Below are positions 35,135 to 45,117 of a stretch of 64,000 nt of DNA, in pieces; position 1 is the stretch's first letter, and the number at the start of each line of letters is the position of its first letter. The stretch covers positions 6,882,001-6,946,000 of the forward strand of contig NZ_CP109592.1 in NCBI RefSeq assembly GCF_036250675.1, given 5' to 3'. The notes under the pieces are model-generated. The model ran no database searches. It saw nothing but the letters and a program-made list of their open reading frames with translations, and had not been told where the DNA came from. Source of the stretch: Streptomyces sp. NBC_01689 (GTDB taxonomy: Bacteria; Actinomycetota; Actinomycetes; Streptomycetales; Streptomycetaceae). Both the position numbers and the translations under genes were made by a program.

Positions 35135-36867
35135 GCATCCTCAACGAACCCCAGGGTGCCGCGGACGCCGACGACTCGTACGAGAACGAGCTGCCGGTGC
35201 GGCGCAAGCAGCCGGGCAATGTCGTGATCAAGTGGCTGACCACCACTGACCACAAGACGATCGGCACGCTCTATCTGGTCACGTCGTTCGCGTTCTTCTG
35301 CATCGGCGGCGTCATGGCGCTGCTCATGCGCGCCGAGCTCGCGCGGCCCGGACTGCAGATCATGTCGAACGAGCAGTTCAACCAGGCGTTCACGATGCAC
35401 GGCACGATCATGCTGCTGATGTTCGCGACGCCCCTGTTCGCCGGTTTCACGAACTGGATCATGCCGCTGCAGATCGGCGCGCCCGACGTGGCGTTCCCGC
35501 GGCTGAACATGTTCGCCTACTGGCTCTACCTCTTCGGCTCGCTCATCGCGGTCGGGGGCTTCCTCACCCCGCAGGGCGCGGCCGACTTCGGCTGGTTCGC
35601 GTACTCGCCGCTCTCCGACGCGGTCCGCTCGCCCGGCGTCGGCGCCGACATGTGGATCATGGGTCTGGCCTTCTCCGGCTTCGGCACCATCCTCGGCGCG
35701 GTCAACTTCATCACCACGATCATCTGCATGCGCGCTCCCGGCATGACGATGTTCCGTATGCCGATCTTCGTGTGGAACGTGCTGCTCACCGCCGTGCTGG
35801 TGCTGCTCGCCTTCCCCGTCCTGGCGGCGGCCCTGTTCGCCCTGGAGGCGGATCGAAAATTCGGGGCACATGTCTTCGATGCGGCCAACGGCGGGGCATT
35901 GCTCTGGCAACACCTCTTCTGGTTCTTCGGCCATCCAGAGGTGTACATCATCGCCCTACCGTTCTTCGGCATCATCTCGGAAGTCATCCCCGTCTTCTCG
36001 CGCAAGCCGATGTTCGGCTACATGGGCCTGATCGGCGCGACCATCGCGATCGCGGGCCTGTCCGTGACCGTGTGGGCGCACCACATGTACGTCACCGGCG
36101 GTGTACTGCTGCCGTTCTTCTCCTTCATGACGTTCCTCATCGCCGTACCGACCGGCGTGAAGTTCTTCAACTGGATCGGAACGATGTGGAAGGGCTCGCT
36201 GTCCTTCGAGACACCGATGCTCTGGGCGACCGGCTTCCTCATCACGTTCACCTTCGGCGGTCTGACCGGCGTCATCCTGGCCTCGCCCCCGATGGACTTC
36301 CACGTCTCCGACTCGTACTTCGTGGTGGCGCACTTCCACTACGTGGTGTTCGGCACCGTGGTCTTCGCGATGTTCTCCGGCTTCCACTTCTGGTGGCCGA
36401 AGATGACGGGCAAGATGCTCGACGAGCGGCTCGGCAAGATCACCTTCTGGACGCTGTTCGTGGGCTTCCACGGCACGTTCCTCGTCCAGCACTGGCTGGG
36501 CGCCGAGGGCATGCCGCGTCGTTACGCCGACTACCTCGCGGCCGACGGCTTCACCGCCCTCAACACGGTCTCGACGATCTCCTCGTTCCTGCTCGGCCTG
36601 TCGATCCTGCCGTTCCTCTACAACGTCTGGAAGACCGCCAAGTACGGCAAGAAGGTCGAGGTCGACGACCCGTGGGGCTACGGCCGTTCGCTCGAATGGG
36701 CGACGTCCTGCCCGCCGCCGCGCCACAACTTCCTCACTCTGCCGCGGATCCGCAGTGAATCCCCGGCGTTCGACCTCCACCACCCGGAGATCGCGGCTCT
36801 CGACCAGCTCGAGAACTCCGGTCACGGTTCGGCGGCCCTGGCCGGCGGGAAGGGGGCCGGCAAGTGA
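35131..36867 (+). CDS. ctaD: Cytochrome c oxidase subunit I
   Basis: The 578-residue catalytic subunit holding heme a, heme a3 and CuB. It has twelve helices, with the low-spin heme ligand in [10 protein letters not shown], CuB/heme a3 ligands in [14 protein letters not shown] (cross-linked His-Tyr) and HHMYVTG, and the paired histidines in [11 protein letters not shown]. The start is GTG at 35131, inside the ctaC stop, and the stop overlaps ctaF by four bases. In actinobacteria it forms a supercomplex with qcrCAB. Confidence 0.97.
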   Translation: MSILNEPQGAADADDSYENELPVRRKQPGNVVIKWLTTTDHKTIGTLYLVTSFAFFCIGGVMALLMRAELARPGLQIMSNEQFNQAFTMHGTIMLLMFATPLFAGFTNWIMPLQIGAPDVAFPRLNMFAYWLYLFGSLIAVGGFLTPQGAADFGWFAYSPLSDAVRSPGVGADMWIMGLAFSGFGTILGAVNFITTIICMRAPGMTMFRMPIFVWNVLLTAVLVLLAFPVLAAALFALEADRKFGAHVFDAANGGALLWQHLFWFFGHPEVYIIALPFFGIISEVIPVFSRKPMFGYMGLIGATIAIAGLSVTVWAHHMYVTGGVLLPFFSFMTFLIAVPTGVKFFNWIGTMWKGSLSFETPMLWATGFLITFTFGGLTGVILASPPMDFHVSDSYFVVAHFHYVVFGTVVFAMFSGFHFWWPKMTGKMLDERLGKITFWTLFVGFHGTFLVQHWLGAEGMPRRYADYLAADGFTALNTVSTISSFLLGLSILPFLYNVWKTAKYGKKVEVDDPWGYGRSLEWATSCPPPRHNFLTLPRIRSESPAFDLHHPEIAALDQLENSGHGSAALAGGKGAGK

Positions 36868-37262
36868 AGGTCCAAGGCAAGATGTTCCTCTGGCTGGCGG
36901 TCTTCATCCTGATCATGGCCATCGTGTACGGCCTGTGGTCGAAGGAGCCGGCCGGCACCACGGCGCTCTTCCTGGGCTTCGGCCTGAGCGTCATGATCGG
37001 CTACTACCTGGCCTTCACGGCCCGGCGGGTCGACCAGCTGGCGCAGGACAACAAGGAGGCCGACGTCGCGGACGAGGCCGGTGAGGTGGGGTTCTTCGCC
37101 CCGCACAGCTGGCAGCCGCTCGCGCTCGGCATCGGCGGCGCCCTCGGCTTCATGGGCGTCATCTTCGGCTGGTGGCTGCTGTACTTCTCGGCCCCGCTGC
37201 TCCTGATCGGTCTGTGGGGCTGGGTCTTCGAGTTCTACCACGGTCCCAACCGGACCCAGTAG
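36864..37262 (+). CDS. ctaF: Cytochrome c oxidase subunit IV (actinobacterial)
   Basis: A 132-residue small membrane subunit with four hydrophobic helices, two early ([17 protein letters not shown] and [19 protein letters not shown]) and two late, with an acidic loop between. It is typical of the actinobacterial aa3 oxidase. It is coupled to ctaD by a GTGA overlap and ends the ctaCDF unit; a hairpin terminator follows. Confidence 0.93.
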   Translation: MKVQGKMFLWLAVFILIMAIVYGLWSKEPAGTTALFLGFGLSVMIGYYLAFTARRVDQLAQDNKEADVADEAGEVGFFAPHSWQPLALGIGGALGFMGVIFGWWLLYFSAPLLLIGLWGWVFEFYHGPNRTQ

Positions 37263-37304
37263 GACCCGGCGGCCCGCGCCGCACGCGGGACACCCTTTAC
37301 ACCA

Positions 37305-37342
37305 GAGAACCCGGACTCTCCGTCAGGAGGGCCCGGGTTCTC
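37305..37342 (+). terminator. Terminator of the ctaCDF operon
   Basis: Perfect 10-bp arms GAGAACCCGG and CCGGGTTCTC with an 18-base loop, 42 bp after ctaF. Confidence 0.8.
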
Positions 37343-37418
37343 CGCGTGTCACGCGCGATGTCCCCCGGTCGGCTCACCCGCCGTGCCGTCGCGGCCGGCC
37401 GTTCATAGCGTGAAACCC

Positions 37419-38684
37419 ATGAACCACGCACCGCGAATCCGCACGGTCGTCAGCTGCGCCACGCTGGTGGTTGCCTTCGGCGCGGCCACGACCGCCTGCG
37501 GCTCAGACAGTCATCCGCTGGCGGCCAAGCCGTACGACGCGGCGGGCCTGATCTCCTTCAACGGTCCGGTCGAGGGCGACAGCAGCAAGGTGGACCCGGA
37601 CAAGCCGCTCGAGATCACCGTCAATGACGACGACGAGCGCATCACCGATGTGACGGCCACGGACGCGTCGGGCCGGTACGTGGCGGGCGAGCTCGCCGCC
37701 GACGGCACCCGCTGGCACAGCACCTCGGCCCTGGCCGCAGGCACCCACTACACGGTGCAGGTGAGCACGGAGGACGAGGACGGCGCCCAGGGACGCAAGT
37801 CCATCGGCTTCGACACCACCACGCCCAAGGCCAAGAAGACCCTCGGCGTCACCTTCGGGCCCGACGCGGGCGAGTACGGCGTCGGACAGCCCGTCACCGC
37901 CCAACTCAGCGCCCCCGTCAAGGACAAGGCCGCCCGCACGATCGTCGAGCGGGCCCTGCGGGTGGACTCGACGCCCGCGGTGGAAGGGGCCTGGCACTGG
38001 GTGGACGACAAGACCCTGCACTACCGCCCCAAGGAGTACTGGCCCGCCCACGCCACCATCCAGGCGCACAGCAACCTCAAGGGCGTCAAGGTCCGCGAAG
38101 GGCTCTGGGGCGGCGACGCGAAGCCCCTGACGCTCACCACCGGCGACCAGCTCGTCGCCCTCACGGACGCCGGCACGCACGTCATGACGGTGTACAAGAA
38201 CGGCGCCGTGATCAACAAGATCCCCATCACCACCGGCAAGCCCGGCTTCGAGACGCGCAACGGCGTCAAGGTGGTGCTCAGCAAGGAGTACGTCGTACGG
38301 ATGCGCGGTACCACCGTCGGCATCGCCGAGGGTTCCGCCGACTCCTACGACCTGCCCGTGTACTACGCGACCCGGGTCACCTGGAGCGGCGAGTACGTCC
38401 ACGCGGCGCCCTGGTCCGTGGGCTCCCAGGGATACGCCAACGTCAGCCACGGCTGCACCGGCATGAGCACCAGCAACGCGGCGTGGTTCTTCAACCACGT
38501 ACGCGTGGGCGACATCGTGAAGGTCGTCAACTCCAACGGCGCCCAGATGGCGGCGTTCGACAACGGGTTCGGTGACTGGAACGTCTCGTGGGCGAACTGG
38601 CGCAACGGCAGTGCCCTGATGGTCGGCACCCCCGACGGCCCGCCGGCGGCGGAGAGGGCGCGGCTGCGACCCGAGTCCGTCTGA
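37419..38684 (+). CDS. L,D-transpeptidase (YkuD) lipoprotein with Ig-like domains
   Basis: A 421-residue cell-wall enzyme forming 3-3 peptidoglycan cross-links. The N-terminus has a lipoprotein signal ending at TTACGSD. Two Ig-like repeats follow, as in mycobacterial LdtMt2. The C-terminal YkuD domain carries the catalytic signature SHGCTGMST with Cys, and the upstream histidine lies in YVHAAPW. The ATG at 37419 follows TAGCGT by seven bases (leaderless). It is placed between cytochrome oxidase genes but has its own promoter and terminator. Confidence 0.92.
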   Translation: MNHAPRIRTVVSCATLVVAFGAATTACGSDSHPLAAKPYDAAGLISFNGPVEGDSSKVDPDKPLEITVNDDDERITDVTATDASGRYVAGELAADGTRWHSTSALAAGTHYTVQVSTEDEDGAQGRKSIGFDTTTPKAKKTLGVTFGPDAGEYGVGQPVTAQLSAPVKDKAARTIVERALRVDSTPAVEGAWHWVDDKTLHYRPKEYWPAHATIQAHSNLKGVKVREGLWGGDAKPLTLTTGDQLVALTDAGTHVMTVYKNGAVINKIPITTGKPGFETRNGVKVVLSKEYVVRMRGTTVGIAEGSADSYDLPVYYATRVTWSGEYVHAAPWSVGSQGYANVSHGCTGMSTSNAAWFFNHVRVGDIVKVVNSNGAQMAAFDNGFGDWNVSWANWRNGSALMVGTPDGPPAAERARLRPESV

Positions 38685-38698
38685 GACGGCGCCGCGGC

Positions 38699-38722
38699 CC
38701 CGCGCCCCGTCGGGGGCGCGGG
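38699..38722. terminator. Terminator between the L,D-transpeptidase and the receiver-like gene
   Basis: Perfect 10-bp arms CCCGCGCCCC and GGGGCGCGGG with loop GTCG, in the gap between two convergent genes. Confidence 0.75.
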
Positions 38723-38770
38723 AGACGGTGTGCCGGGCCCCAGGCGGCCCGCACCCGCCGCGGCGGGAAC

Positions 38771-39172
38771 TCAGGCGCCGAGCAGGGCCTTGCGGCGCAG
38801 CAGGGAGGCCAGCGAGGCGGCGAACTCCACCGGGTCGACCGGCAGCGTCACCGCGGCGTCCGCACGGCTCCAGGTGGCCAGCCAGGCGTCCTGGGGCCGT
38901 CCGATGAGCACGAGCACGGGCGGGCAGTTGAAGATCTCGTCCTTGATCTGCCGGCAGACACCCATGCCGCCCATCGGAACCGCCTCGCCGTCCAGCACGC
39001 AGACGTCGATGCCGCCCCTGTCCAGCTCCTTCAGGACCGCGGCGGGCGTCGCGCACTCGATGAACTCGACCTGGGGAACGTCGGAGGCCGGTCTGCGGCC
39101 TGTCGCCAGCCGCACCTGCCCCCGGGTGTGGGAGTCGTCACTGTAGACCAGCACCGTGGCGGTCGGCTGCAT
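38771..39172 (-). CDS. Stand-alone receiver-like protein
   Basis: A 133-residue single-domain protein with a response-regulator fold. It has acidic D12/D13 in VLVYSDDSHTR, a phospho-acceptor candidate D61 in VCVLDGEA, and C-terminal VDPVEFAASLASLLRR. The usual Lys after beta-5 and the Thr/Ser after beta-4 are not evident, so it may be a pseudo-receiver or use an atypical kinase. GGAGG lies four bases before the ATG at 39172. It is divergent from ctaE across 193 bp. There is no output domain; a role in controlling respiration by protein contact is possible but unproven. Confidence 0.82.
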   Translation of the reverse strand: MQPTATVLVYSDDSHTRGQVRLATGRRPASDVPQVEFIECATPAAVLKELDRGGIDVCVLDGEAVPMGGMGVCRQIKDEIFNCPPVLVLIGRPQDAWLATWSRADAAVTLPVDPVEFAASLASLLRRKALLGA

Positions 39173-39354
39173 TGTTCCTCCACGCATCTGAGAAGCACCG
39201 CATTGATCGGGAACTCCTGGTACCGATGGCGCGGATGCTACTCCTTCAAACACCTCGTCAACACCGGTTCGGACAGGGCTTCGATGGGCCATACGGGCTG
39301 GACACACCCCCCAGACCCCCCGAACGGCACCCCCCGGCGTGAGGGCGGGATAAG

Positions 39355-39375
39355 CGACCGACATAATGTCGGTCG
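39355..39375. promoter_or_regulatory. Perfect 21-bp palindrome over the ctaE start
   Basis: Arms CGACCGACAT (39355-39364) and ATGTCGGTCG (39366-39375) flank a single A. It covers the annotated ATG and contains CATAAT, which lies exactly seven bases before a GTG in frame at 39375. It could be a repressor operator over a leaderless promoter, or an RNA hairpin hiding the AUG. Confidence 0.65.
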
Positions 39376-39986
39376 TGGCGACAGCAACGACAGTAGAAAC
39401 CGGGCACGCGCACCCGTCGGTCAATCGACCGAACCTCACCAGCGTCGGAACCATCATCTGGCTGAGTTCCGAGCTGATGTTCTTCGCGGCCCTCTTCGCG
39501 ATGTACTTCACCCTGCGATCGGTGACCGGACCGGACCACTGGAAGGAGATGGCGGGCCATCTCAACTTCCCGTTCTCCGCGACGAACACCACGATCCTGG
39601 TGCTCTCCTCCCTGACCTGCCAGCTCGGCGTGTTCGCCGCCGAGCGCGGGGACGTGAAGAAGCTCCGGATGTGGTTCACCGTCACGTTCGTGATGGGTGC
39701 GATCTTCATCGGTGGTCAGATCTTCGAGTACACCGAACTGGTCAAGAAGGACGGGCTCTCGCTCTCCTCCGACCCGTACGGCTCGGTGTTCTACCTGACC
39801 ACCGGCTTCCACGGCCTGCACGTGACGGGCGGCCTCATCGCCTTCCTGCTGGTCCTCGGCCGCACCTACGCGGCCAAGAGGTTCACTCACGAGCAGGCGA
39901 CCGCCGCCATCGTCGTGTCCTACTACTGGCACTTCGTCGATGTCGTCTGGATCGGCCTCTTCGCCACGATCTACATGATCAAGTAA
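39366..39986 (+). CDS. ctaE: Cytochrome c oxidase subunit III
   Basis: A 206-residue five-helix subunit of the aa3 oxidase; it lacks the two N-terminal helices of mitochondrial COX3, as is usual in actinobacteria. Recognisable segments are [18 protein letters not shown] at the start, [14 protein letters not shown] and the final [14 protein letters not shown]. The ATG at 39366 is used; a GTG at 39375 (three codons later) follows CATAAT by seven bases and may be the true leaderless start. It leads the ctaE-qcrCAB unit, 64 bp before qcrC. Confidence 0.95.
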   Translation: MSVVATATTVETGHAHPSVNRPNLTSVGTIIWLSSELMFFAALFAMYFTLRSVTGPDHWKEMAGHLNFPFSATNTTILVLSSLTCQLGVFAAERGDVKKLRMWFTVTFVMGAIFIGGQIFEYTELVKKDGLSLSSDPYGSVFYLTTGFHGLHVTGGLIAFLLVLGRTYAAKRFTHEQATAAIVVSYYWHFVDVVWIGLFATIYMIK

Positions 39987-40050
39987 TCGGGCCCGCAGCC
40001 CGAAACATCCAGAAGCATCGACGCAGAAGATCCTGACACCGGGGTAATCC

Positions 40051-40860
40051 GTGAAAAAGCTCTCCGCACGACGACGCCATCCGCTGGCGGCGGTCGTCGT
40101 CCTACTCCTCGCGCTGGCGGCCACCGGGGGGCTGTACGCCGCGTTCGCACCCGCGAGCAAGGCGCAGGCCGACACCACCGCCCAGTCCCTTGCCATCGAC
40201 GAGGGCAAGAAGCTCTACTCCGTGGGCTGCGCAAGCTGCCACGGGACCGGCGGTCAGGGCTCCTCCGACGGGCCGAGCCTGGTGGGAGTGGGCGCCGCGG
40301 CGGTCGACTTCCAGGTCGGCACCGGCCGCATGCCGGCCCAGCAGCCGGGCGCGCAGATCCCGCGCAAGAAGGTCATCTACTCGCAGGCCGAGATCGACCA
40401 GCTCGCGGCGTACATCGCCTCGCTGGGCGCTGGTCCCACGGTCCCGACGAAGAGCCAGGTCAGCCCGGAGGGCGCGGACATCGCCAAGGGCGGCGAGCTG
40501 TTCCGCACCAACTGCGCGCAGTGCCACAACTTCACCGGCAAGGGGGGCGCGCTGACGCACGGCAAGTTCGCGCCGAGCCTTGAGGGTGTCGACCCGAAGC
40601 ACATCTACGAGGCCATGCAGACCGGCCCGCAGAACATGCCCTCCTTCCCCGACACCACGCTGTCGGAGAAGAACAAGAAGGACATCATCGCGTACCTCGA
40701 CGCGGTCAACGGTGACAACACCGAGAGCCCGGGCGGTCTCGAGCTGGGCGGCCTCGGGCCGGTCAGTGAAGGCCTCTTCGGCTGGATCTTCGGTCTTGGC
40801 GCCCTGGTCGCCGTCGCCGTCTGGGTCGCCGCTCGGACCGCAAAGGCCAAGAAGTCATGA
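40051..40860 (+). CDS. qcrC: Diheme cytochrome c of the bcc complex
   Basis: A 269-residue membrane-bound c-type cytochrome. An N-terminal signal anchor (about 10-34), heme motif CASCH near residue 60, heme motif CAQCH near residue 160, and a C-terminal transmembrane helix are visible. In actinobacteria this diheme cytochrome replaces a soluble cytochrome c, passing electrons directly to CtaC. The start is GTG at 40051; the stop overlaps qcrA (ATGA). Confidence 0.96.
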   Translation: MKKLSARRRHPLAAVVVLLLALAATGGLYAAFAPASKAQADTTAQSLAIDEGKKLYSVGCASCHGTGGQGSSDGPSLVGVGAAAVDFQVGTGRMPAQQPGAQIPRKKVIYSQAEIDQLAAYIASLGAGPTVPTKSQVSPEGADIAKGGELFRTNCAQCHNFTGKGGALTHGKFAPSLEGVDPKHIYEAMQTGPQNMPSFPDTTLSEKNKKDIIAYLDAVNGDNTESPGGLELGGLGPVSEGLFGWIFGLGALVAVAVWVAARTAKAKKS

Positions 40861-41921
40861 GTAGCCAAGACATTCCAGAAGAGAACCTGCCCGCTGAGCA
40901 GGCCGACGCGCACGGTCACGGCGCAGTCGCCGTCGCGAACGAGGACAACCCGTTCGCGGACCCGGGACTGCCGCCCCACGAGCACCGCATCCAGGACATC
41001 GACGAGCGGGCCGCCAAGCGGTCCGAGCGTGTGGTCGCGATGCTGTTCACGCTGTCGATGCTGGCCACCGTGGCCTTCATCGCCTCCTACGTGACGATCC
41101 CGAACGACAAGTCGATCTTCGTCTTCCCGCTCGGGCACATCAGCGCGCTGAACTTCGCGCTGGGTATGACGCTCGGTGTGGCGCTCTTCTCCATCGGCGC
41201 GGGCGCGGTCCACTGGGCCCGCACCCTGATGTCCGACGTGGAGATCGCCGACGAACGTCACCCGATCGAGGCGGAGCCCGAGGTCAAGGCCAAGGTTCTG
41301 GCCGACTTCAAGCAGGGCGCCAAGGAGTCCGCGCTCGGCCGTCGCAAGCTGATCCGCACCACGATGTTCGGCGCGCTGGCCCTGTTCCCGCTCTCCGGTG
41401 TCATGCTGCTGCGCGACCTCGGTCCGCTGCCGGGCACCAAGCTGCGCCACACGATCTGGTCCAAGGGCAAGCTCCTCGTCAACATGAACACGAACGAGCC
41501 GCTGCGTCCCTCCGACATCGCCGTCGGCTCGCTCACCTTCGTCAAGCCCGAGGGCCTGGAGGAGAAGGACGAGGACTTCCAGCAGGAGATCGCGAAGGCC
41601 GCCGTGATGATCGTCCGGCTCCAGCCGGAGAACATCAAGGACAAGCGCGAGCTCGCCTGGTCGCACGAGGGCATCGTGGCGTACTCGAAGATCTGCACCC
41701 ACGTCGGCTGCCCGATCTCCCTGTACGAGCAGCAGACGCACCACGTGCTCTGCCCCTGCCACCAGTCCACCTTCGACCTCTCCGACGGTGCCCGAGTGAT
41801 CTTCGGCCCGGCCGGTCATGCCCTGCCGCAGCTGCGCATCGGTGTGAACGACGAGGGCTACCTCGAGGCGCTCGGCGACTTCGACGAGCCCGTCGGTCCT
41901 GCCTTCTGGGAGCGCGGATGA
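40857..41921 (+). CDS. qcrA: Rieske iron-sulfur subunit of the bcc complex
   Basis: A 354-residue subunit with three N-terminal helices, the actinobacterial form. The [2Fe-2S] site is intact in the C-terminal half: CTHVGC and CPCHQS. An acidic, His-containing cytosolic N-terminus precedes the first helix. It is coupled on both sides by ATGA overlaps with qcrC and qcrB. It accepts electrons from menaquinol at the Qo site. Confidence 0.96.
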   Translation: MSSQDIPEENLPAEQADAHGHGAVAVANEDNPFADPGLPPHEHRIQDIDERAAKRSERVVAMLFTLSMLATVAFIASYVTIPNDKSIFVFPLGHISALNFALGMTLGVALFSIGAGAVHWARTLMSDVEIADERHPIEAEPEVKAKVLADFKQGAKESALGRRKLIRTTMFGALALFPLSGVMLLRDLGPLPGTKLRHTIWSKGKLLVNMNTNEPLRPSDIAVGSLTFVKPEGLEEKDEDFQQEIAKAAVMIVRLQPENIKDKRELAWSHEGIVAYSKICTHVGCPISLYEQQTHHVLCPCHQSTFDLSDGARVIFGPAGHALPQLRIGVNDEGYLEALGDFDEPVGPAFWERG

Positions 41922-43555
41922 GCACTACGACCACCTCCGACTCGCGCTCGCGCGAGAAGGCGCCCGCCGGTGAGCGGGTGGCCGACTGGGCCGACGGCCG
42001 CCTGGGGATCTACTCCCTGGCCAAGGCCAACATGCGCAAGATCTTCCCCGACCACTGGTCGTTCATGCTGGGTGAGATCTGCCTGTACAGCTTCCTCATC
42101 ATCATCCTCACGGGTGTGTATCTGACGCTGTTCTTCCACCCGTCGATGAACGAGGTGGAGTACCACGGCAGCTACGTCCCGCTGCAGGGTCAGCTGATGT
42201 CCGAGGCGTTCAACTCGACCATGCACATCTCCTTCGAGGTGCGCGGTGGTCTGCTGATCCGGCAGATCCACCACTGGGCGGCGCTGATCTTCCTCGCCGG
42301 CATGTTCGTGCACATGATGCGCGTGTTCTTCACGGGCGCGTTCCGCAAGCCGCGCGAGGTCAACTGGCTGTTCGGCTTCCTGCTGTTCGTCCTGGGCATG
42401 TTCACCGGCTTCACCGGTTACTCGCTCCCGGACGACCTGCTCTCCGGCACCGGTGTCCGCTTCATGGAGGGCGCGGTCCTGTCCGTGCCGATCGTCGGCA
42501 CGTACCTCTCGTTCTTCCTCTTCGGCGGTCAGTTCCCGGGCGGCGACTTCGTGGCCCGCTTCTACTCCGTGCACGTGCTGCTGCTGCCGGGCATCATGCT
42601 CGGCCTGGTCGTCGGCCACCTGATCCTGGTCTTCTACCACAAGCACACGCAGTTCGCGGGCCCCGGAAAGACGAACAACAACGTCGTCGGCATGCCGCTG
42701 CTGCCGGTCTACATGGCGAAGGCCGGAGGCTTCTTCTTCCTGGTCTTCGGTGCCATCGCGGCCATCGCGGCGATCGCCTCGATCAACCCGATCTGGTCGC
42801 TCGGCCCCTACCGGCCCGACATGGTCTCCACGGGCGCCCAGCCGGACTGGTACATGGGCTTCTCCGAGGGCCTGATCCGTGTCATGCCGGGCTGGGAGAT
42901 CAACCTCTGGGGTCACACGCTCGTCCTGGGCGTGTTCATCCCGCTGGTCATCTTCCCGCTGGTCCTGGTCGCGATCGCGGTCTACCCGTTCATCGAGGGC
43001 TGGGTCACCGGCGACAACCGCGAGCACCACATCCTGGACCGCCCGCGCAACGTCCCCACCCGTACCGCCTTCGGCGCGGCCTGGATCAGCTGGTACTTCG
43101 TCCTGCTGGTCGGTGGCGGCAACGACATCTGGGCCACGCACTTCCACCTGTCGATCAACTCGATCACCTGGTTCGTCCGGATCGCGTTCTTCGTCGTGCC
43201 GGTGCTGGTCTTCATCGCCACCAAGCGGATCTGCCTCGGCCTCCAGCGCCGCGACAAGGAGAAGGTGCTGCACGGCCGCGAGTCGGGCATCATCAAGCGC
43301 CTGCCGCACGGTGAGTTCATCGAGGTGCACGAGCCGCTCGGCCAGGAGGCCCTGCACACGCTCACCGCGCACGAGCAGTACCAGCCCGCCGAGATCGGCC
43401 CGGTGGTCGACGAGAACGGTGTCGAGCGCAAGGTCAACGGCGCGCAGCGGCTGCGTGCCAAGCTCAGCAAGGGCTTCTACGGGGAGAACAGCCAGATCCC
43501 CAAGCCCACGGTCGAGGAGTACGAGGAGATCACGAGCGGCCACGGCCACCACTGA
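41918..43555 (+). CDS. qcrB: Cytochrome b subunit of the bcc complex
   Basis: A 545-residue menaquinol-oxidising cytochrome b. The two b-heme histidine pairs lie in the four-helix bundle (QIHHWAALIFLAGMFVHMMR and FYSVHVLLLPGIMLGLVVGH), and the Qo-site region contains the usual PDW (AQPDWYMGF). A long, charged C-terminal extension (about 430-545) is typical of actinobacteria. It ends the operon; a strong terminator follows. It is the target of known Q-site inhibitors in mycobacteria. Confidence 0.96.
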   Translation: MSTTTTSDSRSREKAPAGERVADWADGRLGIYSLAKANMRKIFPDHWSFMLGEICLYSFLIIILTGVYLTLFFHPSMNEVEYHGSYVPLQGQLMSEAFNSTMHISFEVRGGLLIRQIHHWAALIFLAGMFVHMMRVFFTGAFRKPREVNWLFGFLLFVLGMFTGFTGYSLPDDLLSGTGVRFMEGAVLSVPIVGTYLSFFLFGGQFPGGDFVARFYSVHVLLLPGIMLGLVVGHLILVFYHKHTQFAGPGKTNNNVVGMPLLPVYMAKAGGFFFLVFGAIAAIAAIASINPIWSLGPYRPDMVSTGAQPDWYMGFSEGLIRVMPGWEINLWGHTLVLGVFIPLVIFPLVLVAIAVYPFIEGWVTGDNREHHILDRPRNVPTRTAFGAAWISWYFVLLVGGGNDIWATHFHLSINSITWFVRIAFFVVPVLVFIATKRICLGLQRRDKEKVLHGRESGIIKRLPHGEFIEVHEPLGQEALHTLTAHEQYQPAEIGPVVDENGVERKVNGAQRLRAKLSKGFYGENSQIPKPTVEEYEEITSGHGHH

Positions 43556-43590
43556 TCCTCCGGCCGGTCCTCACCGGTCCCGCTGATCGC

Positions 43591-43638
43591 CACGGCAGGA
43601 GCCCCCGTCCATTGCCCGGACGGGGGCTCTTTGCCGTG
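43591..43638 (+). terminator. Terminator of the ctaE-qcrCAB operon
   Basis: Perfect 11-bp arms AGCCCCCGTCC and GGACGGGGGCT around a 7-base loop, followed by CTTT, with an outer CACGGCA/TGCCGTG stem. It is one of the few here with a T-rich tail. Confidence 0.88.
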
Positions 43639-43696
43639 CCCGGTGCTGGATAGGGTGGACCCTGCTTGTACGTGTCTACGAACCCAGGAGCGGCAT

Positions 43697-44761
43697 ATGA
43701 GTGCTGTGACCCCCGCTGGAGGCGACATCGCGGCGGGCCGTTCCTGGCCCGCGGTGCTGAACGGCCTGCTCGACGGCCGGGACCAGAGCGCGGACGACAC
43801 CGCCTGGGCGATGGACCGGATCATGAGCGGCGAGGCGACGGACGCGCAGATCGCCGGCTTCGTGGTGGCGCTGCGGGCCAAGGGCGAGACCGTCGAGGAG
43901 ATCACCGGCCTGGTCCGCACGATGTACGCGCACGCCAAGGTGATCGAGGTGCCGGGGGAGACCGTCGACATCGTCGGTACGGGCGGCGACGGCGCGAAGA
44001 CGGTGAACATCTCCACGATGTCGTCGATCGTGGTGGCCGGGACCGGCACGAAGGTCGTCAAGCACGGCAACCGGGCCGCGTCCTCGGCGTCGGGTGCCTC
44101 CGACGTCCTGGGGCAGCTCGGCGTCAATCTGGAACTGACGCCGAAGCGGGTGGCCGAGGTGGCCGAGGAGGCCGGGATCACCTTCTGCTTCGCGGTGAAG
44201 TTCCATCCGGCGCTGCGTCATGTGGCGGCGGCGCGCGGACAGCTGGGCATCCGGACCGTCTTCAACTTCCTCGGCCCGCTGACCAACCCCGCGCGGGTCA
44301 GGGCGCAGGCGGTCGGTGTCGCCGACGCCCGGATGGCGCCGATCATGGCCGGCGTCTTCGCCGAGCGCGGCAACTCGTCGCTGGTCTTCCGCGGTGACGA
44401 CGGGCTGGACGAGCTGACCACCACGGCGACGTCGAGGGTCTGGGTCGTACGGGACGGCAAGGTGACCGAGGAGCGGTTCGACCCGCGGGACGTCGGTCTC
44501 GACCTCGTCCCCGTGGAGGCCCTGCGGGGCGCCGACGCGTCCTACAACGCGGAGGTCGCCCGCCGCGTCCTGGACGGCGAGCGAGGGCCCGTACGGGACG
44601 CCGTGGTGCTGAACGCGGCGGCGGCGCTGGTGGCGTTGTCCCCGACGGACGCGCCGCTGGTGGACCAGGTCCGTGCCGCGATGGTGAGGACGGCCGGGGC
44701 CATCGACTCCGGTGCGGCGCGTGCCGCGCTGGACCGGTGGGTGGCGGCCACGAACGCGTAG
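43697..44761 (+). CDS. trpD: Anthranilate phosphoribosyltransferase
   Basis: Second step of tryptophan synthesis: joins anthranilate to PRPP. The 354 residues are normal for the family. Signature elements are [18 protein letters not shown] (PRPP loop), [17 protein letters not shown] (anthranilate site) and [11 protein letters not shown]. The ATG at 43697 has CAGGAG six bases upstream. No other trp genes are adjacent; the trpD-ctaE/qcr neighbourhood is also seen in mycobacteria, so the position is ancestral rather than functional. Confidence 0.95.
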   Translation: MSAVTPAGGDIAAGRSWPAVLNGLLDGRDQSADDTAWAMDRIMSGEATDAQIAGFVVALRAKGETVEEITGLVRTMYAHAKVIEVPGETVDIVGTGGDGAKTVNISTMSSIVVAGTGTKVVKHGNRAASSASGASDVLGQLGVNLELTPKRVAEVAEEAGITFCFAVKFHPALRHVAAARGQLGIRTVFNFLGPLTNPARVRAQAVGVADARMAPIMAGVFAERGNSSLVFRGDDGLDELTTTATSRVWVVRDGKVTEERFDPRDVGLDLVPVEALRGADASYNAEVARRVLDGERGPVRDAVVLNAAAALVALSPTDAPLVDQVRAAMVRTAGAIDSGAARAALDRWVAATNA

Positions 44762-44829
44762 CCCGCGGGCCGGGTAGAGGGGCCCTCAAGCCCGGAGGGG
44801 CTGGACGGTGGGCGTCGGCCTTCGTGCTG

Positions 44830-45030
44830 CCGGGGGCTGCCGCCCCCGGACCCCCGCATCGGCCTGGACGGCCTCGTCCTCAAGCGGCGCCGGACGGGCT
44901 GGTTGTGCGTGGGTGGCGGGCGTCGGTCTTCGAGCGTGGGCGGGCATCTCCGGCCCGTCCGGCGTTCGAGGTCGAGGCTCCGTGCGAGGGCGGGGGTCCA
45001 GGGGGCGCGGCGCCCCTGGCGGGAGCCCCT
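44830..45030. repeat. Dispersed intergenic repeat, copy 2 (two modules, one inverted)
   Basis: 44830-44902 is the reverse complement of the module at 21578-21648; 44945-45030 matches 21485-21565 in the same orientation. They fill most of the gap between trpD and the riboswitch (44762-45107), which has no gene. Confidence 0.8.
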
Positions 45031-45117
45031 GGTACGAGAGGGCTCGGGCAGGGGGGCGTGTACCGCCATGTGGACTCCGGGTTGCGTCCGGAAGACCGTG
45101 TGGCAGGATGCGGTATC

